The notes beneath the pieces were generated by a model that was not told the origin of the DNA, made no database searches, and was given only the letters and a program-made list of their open reading frames with translations. DNA of 7,265 nucleotides from JBBQIY01 sp964553035 (GTDB lineage Bacteria; Verrucomicrobiota; Kiritimatiellia; RFP12; UBA3636). The stretch covers positions 1-7,265 of the forward strand of contig CAZKJH010000159.1 in NCBI GenBank assembly GCA_964553035.1, in the 5' to 3' direction. This document shows, in pieces, positions 6,256 to 7,265 of this stretch (position 1 is its first letter; each line of letters opens with the position of its first letter). Both the position numbers and the translations under genes were made by a program.

Positions 6256-6517
6256 TGGGGATTCCTTTAGAGAAGTGGCGAGTTGTGAGTTGTGAGTTGC
6301 GAGAGGAGTGCGTAGTGAGTAGTGCGTAGTGAGTCGTGCGTAGTGAGTCGTTTCCGCCGAGGGCTCCCCAGACCCCGTTTATGATGGCTGTGGTGAAGAG
6401 TAGCGGAGCGGAATTTGTCAATTAGGTTACGCATGTCAAAGAAATAGAATGGGGCGAAAATAGATCGAGAGGGACGAGTAGGACGATGACGAGTAAGTGG
6501 GTCGTGTCGGCTAGCGA
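6256..6517. other. Repeat-rich gap between the nfeD-like and flotillin genes
   Basis: The 262-bp gap holds the flotillin ribosome binding site (AAAGGA, 6268-6263 on the minus strand), an 11-unit heptamer array (6273-6349), and about 165 bp without a gene. On the minus strand TTGACA occurs twice, 18 bp apart (6439-6434 and 6421-6416), but neither is followed by a convincing -10. An 8-bp direct repeat GACGAGTA recurs at 6473 and 6488. Whether flotillin has its own promoter here is undecided. Confidence 0.5.
6273..6349 (-). repeat. Eleven-unit heptamer tandem repeat upstream of flotillin
   Basis: The 77 bp divide into 11 units of exactly seven bases. The outer part (6308-6349) is three copies of a 14-bp unit, GTGCGTAGTGAGT plus A or C. 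The inner part has GAGTTGT twice and GAGTTGC once, flanked by the looser GAGAGGA and AAGTGGC. The array ends 17 bp before the flotillin ATG. The change of unit within the array suggests several rounds of slippage-type expansion. Confidence 0.85.
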
Positions 6518-7099
6518 CTAACGCCGAGAGACGAGTCTCTCAACAACAAGAACATCGCCGGTGGCGACAACCTGAATAGGCTCGCCAGTTTTTAGTTTCA
6601 TCGTAGTATCGCTACAGCGGGCATCGAACACTTTGAGTGCTCCGTTAACAGTGATCTGGATCTTGCCGGTTTCACCGGGGAGGATGCCGAGGTAAACCGA
6701 TCCCTCGCACCCGATGGCATCCTTGGGATAGATGGATCCGTCACTCTGGAGCTTGCGAGATAAGCTGAAGAGCTTGGCAATGATGAACATCGTGATGATT
6801 CCAGCAAGAAGGCTCGCGATGCTCGCCATCAGGATGGCATCTTTTCCATAGTTCTGGATAATAAGAAATCCCACGAGGCCGAACATCAGCAAGAATGCCG
6901 TCAGACTGTGTACGGAAACCATCTTGAAATCGGCAACAGGTGTGCCGTCATTGCCGATATCAACCCCATCGACCCCGTCCGCCATGTCGTCACTGCTAAG
7001 CCCAATGAACATCAGAATTGAACGAAGCACAAACATGCCTCCGCCAACGACAGCACACAGCAAAAAGAACTTGTCCACTCCAGTGAGATTCTCAAACAT
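6518..7099 (-). CDS. NfeD/YuaF-like membrane protein
   Basis: A 193-residue protein of the flotillin-partner type. It has three predicted membrane segments (about 10-33, 62-82 and 86-111) and a soluble C-terminal beta-rich domain (about 126-190, with GCEGSVYLGILPGETGKIQI and PIQVVATGDVLVVERL), consistent with the OB fold of NfeD proteins. An acidic, Gly-rich loop (DDMADGVDGVDIGNDG, 37-52) joins the first two segments. The length is close to Bacillus YuaF (about 174). It lacks the N-terminal protease domain of long NfeD proteins. A strong GGAGG lies seven bases before the ATG. It is the first gene of the pair with flotillin, and the two products are expected to work together at the cell membrane. 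Confidence 0.85.
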   Translation of the reverse strand: MFENLTGVDKFFLLCAVVGGGMFVLRSILMFIGLSSDDMADGVDGVDIGNDGTPVADFKMVSVHSLTAFLLMFGLVGFLIIQNYGKDAILMASIASLLAGIITMFIIAKLFSLSRKLQSDGSIYPKDAIGCEGSVYLGILPGETGKIQITVNGALKVFDARCSDTTMKLKTGEPIQVVATGDVLVVERLVSRR

Positions 7100-7106
7100 G
7101 GCCGTT

Positions 7107-7111
7107 CCTCC
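7107..7111 (-). promoter_or_regulatory. Strong ribosome binding site of the nfeD-like gene
   Basis: GGAGG on the minus strand, seven bases before the ATG at 7099, is the best Shine-Dalgarno sequence in the window. It fixes this start. Confidence 0.75.
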
Positions 7112-7122
7112 ATTTCACACAA

Positions 7123-7138
7123 TCCACCCGTAGGTGGA
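7123..7138 (-). promoter_or_regulatory. cUACGg tetraloop hairpin in the nfeD leader
   Basis: On the minus strand TCCACC and GGTGGA pair perfectly around TACG. In RNA this is a C(UACG)G loop, one of the exceptionally stable UNCG tetraloops. It lies 11 nt upstream of the GGAGG, so it could stabilise the 5' end of the mRNA or shape ribosome access. The role is inferred. Confidence 0.5.
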
Positions 7139-7161
7139 CGAACATACATTCAAAAGCTAAG

Positions 7162-7190
7162 ATTCTATTCAAAACACAGAGATGGCGCAA
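7162..7190 (-). promoter_or_regulatory. Candidate promoter of the nfeD-flotillin pair
   Basis: On the minus strand TTGCGC (7190-7185) and TAGAAT (7167-7162) are 17 bp apart, with 4 of 6 and 5 of 6 matches to the sigma-70 boxes. Transcription would start near 7155 and include the UACG hairpin in a leader of about 55 nt. I see no clear SigW-type site like that of Bacillus yuaF. Confidence 0.4.
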
Positions 7191-7265
7191 GGAGAAAGGG
7201 CGGAAAAGTCGTAATCGGTTAGCGACAGGGGTATGGCAGGTTCATGACGGCGGCGGGTGATGGGT
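7169..7265 (-). other. Open frame entering from the right edge through the repeat
   Basis: A minus-strand frame enters at 7265, reads through the 47-bp repeat in the same frame as the left-hand open frame (both give PITRRRHEPAIPL), and ends at a TGA (7171-7169) after about 32 codons. It overlaps the candidate nfeD promoter. It may be the tail of a gene beyond the window or simply repeat DNA. Confidence 0.2.
7219..7265. repeat. 47-bp dispersed direct repeat, right copy (truncated by window)
   Basis: This copy has 44 of 47 bases identical to 142-188 in the same orientation, and the match runs to the last base of the window, so the repeat probably continues. Just to its left, AAAAGTCGTAATCG (7204-7217) resembles 58-72 beside the left copy, with one base missing. 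Confidence 0.8.

Noticed and set aside
6273..6349. Heptamer array as a CRISPR
   Set aside because: The units are seven bases with no unique spacers, and no cas gene is present.
6416..6439. Two TTGACA boxes 18 bp apart as flotillin promoters
   Set aside because: Neither has a recognisable -10 at 16 to 18 bp, so they are mentioned only in the gap entry.
142..7265. Composite transposon bounded by the 47-bp repeats
   Set aside because: No transposase or integrase gene is present, and I found no target duplication or terminal inverted repeats. The repeats are recorded only as repeats.

Overview
The window looks like a bacterial chromosome segment of about 50% G+C with five confident protein genes, separated by intergenic DNA that is unusually rich in repeats. 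No phylogenetic marker is present. The flotillin C-terminus, the SGNH hydrolase with a GxDLY domain and the short fucose-isomerase-like enzyme are of types I associate with PVC-group bacteria (Kiritimatiellota, Lentisphaerota, Verrucomicrobiota, Planctomycetota). That placement is an inference, not a demonstration.

Layout. Positions 1-738 hold no convincing gene. They contain one copy of a 47-bp repeat (142-188), a weak open frame running through it, and two long perfect inverted repeats (607-652 and 682-716) just downstream of the first gene. An SGNH/GDSL hydrolase (739-1869, minus) diverges from an L-fucose/L-arabinose isomerase family protein (2080-3570, plus) across a 210-bp regulatory region that carries a recurring GTAAAAC/CTAAAAC motif. 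A HAD-family phosphatase (3589-4467, minus) converges on the isomerase, with a bidirectional-looking terminator between them. A flotillin (4618-6255, minus) and a NfeD/YuaF-like membrane protein (6518-7099, minus) follow. Read on the minus strand, the order is nfeD, flotillin, HAD. The second copy of the 47-bp repeat (7219-7265) is cut by the window edge.

How the genes may work together. The hydrolase, isomerase and phosphatase form a plausible sugar-catabolism group: removal of an ester group from a carbohydrate, aldose-ketose isomerisation, and phosphate removal. Only the first two share a control region. The NfeD-like protein and flotillin form the well-known YuaF/YuaG-type pair, which organises membrane microdomains.

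The most unusual content is non-coding. Runs of seven-base units lie directly upstream of the flotillin gene and directly upstream of the HAD start codon, in the same orientation relative to the genes. A second heptamer family, whose units end in TAG, forms two inverted arms between flotillin and HAD. These resemble in style the short tandemly repeated repetitive (STRR) heptanucleotides described in cyanobacteria.
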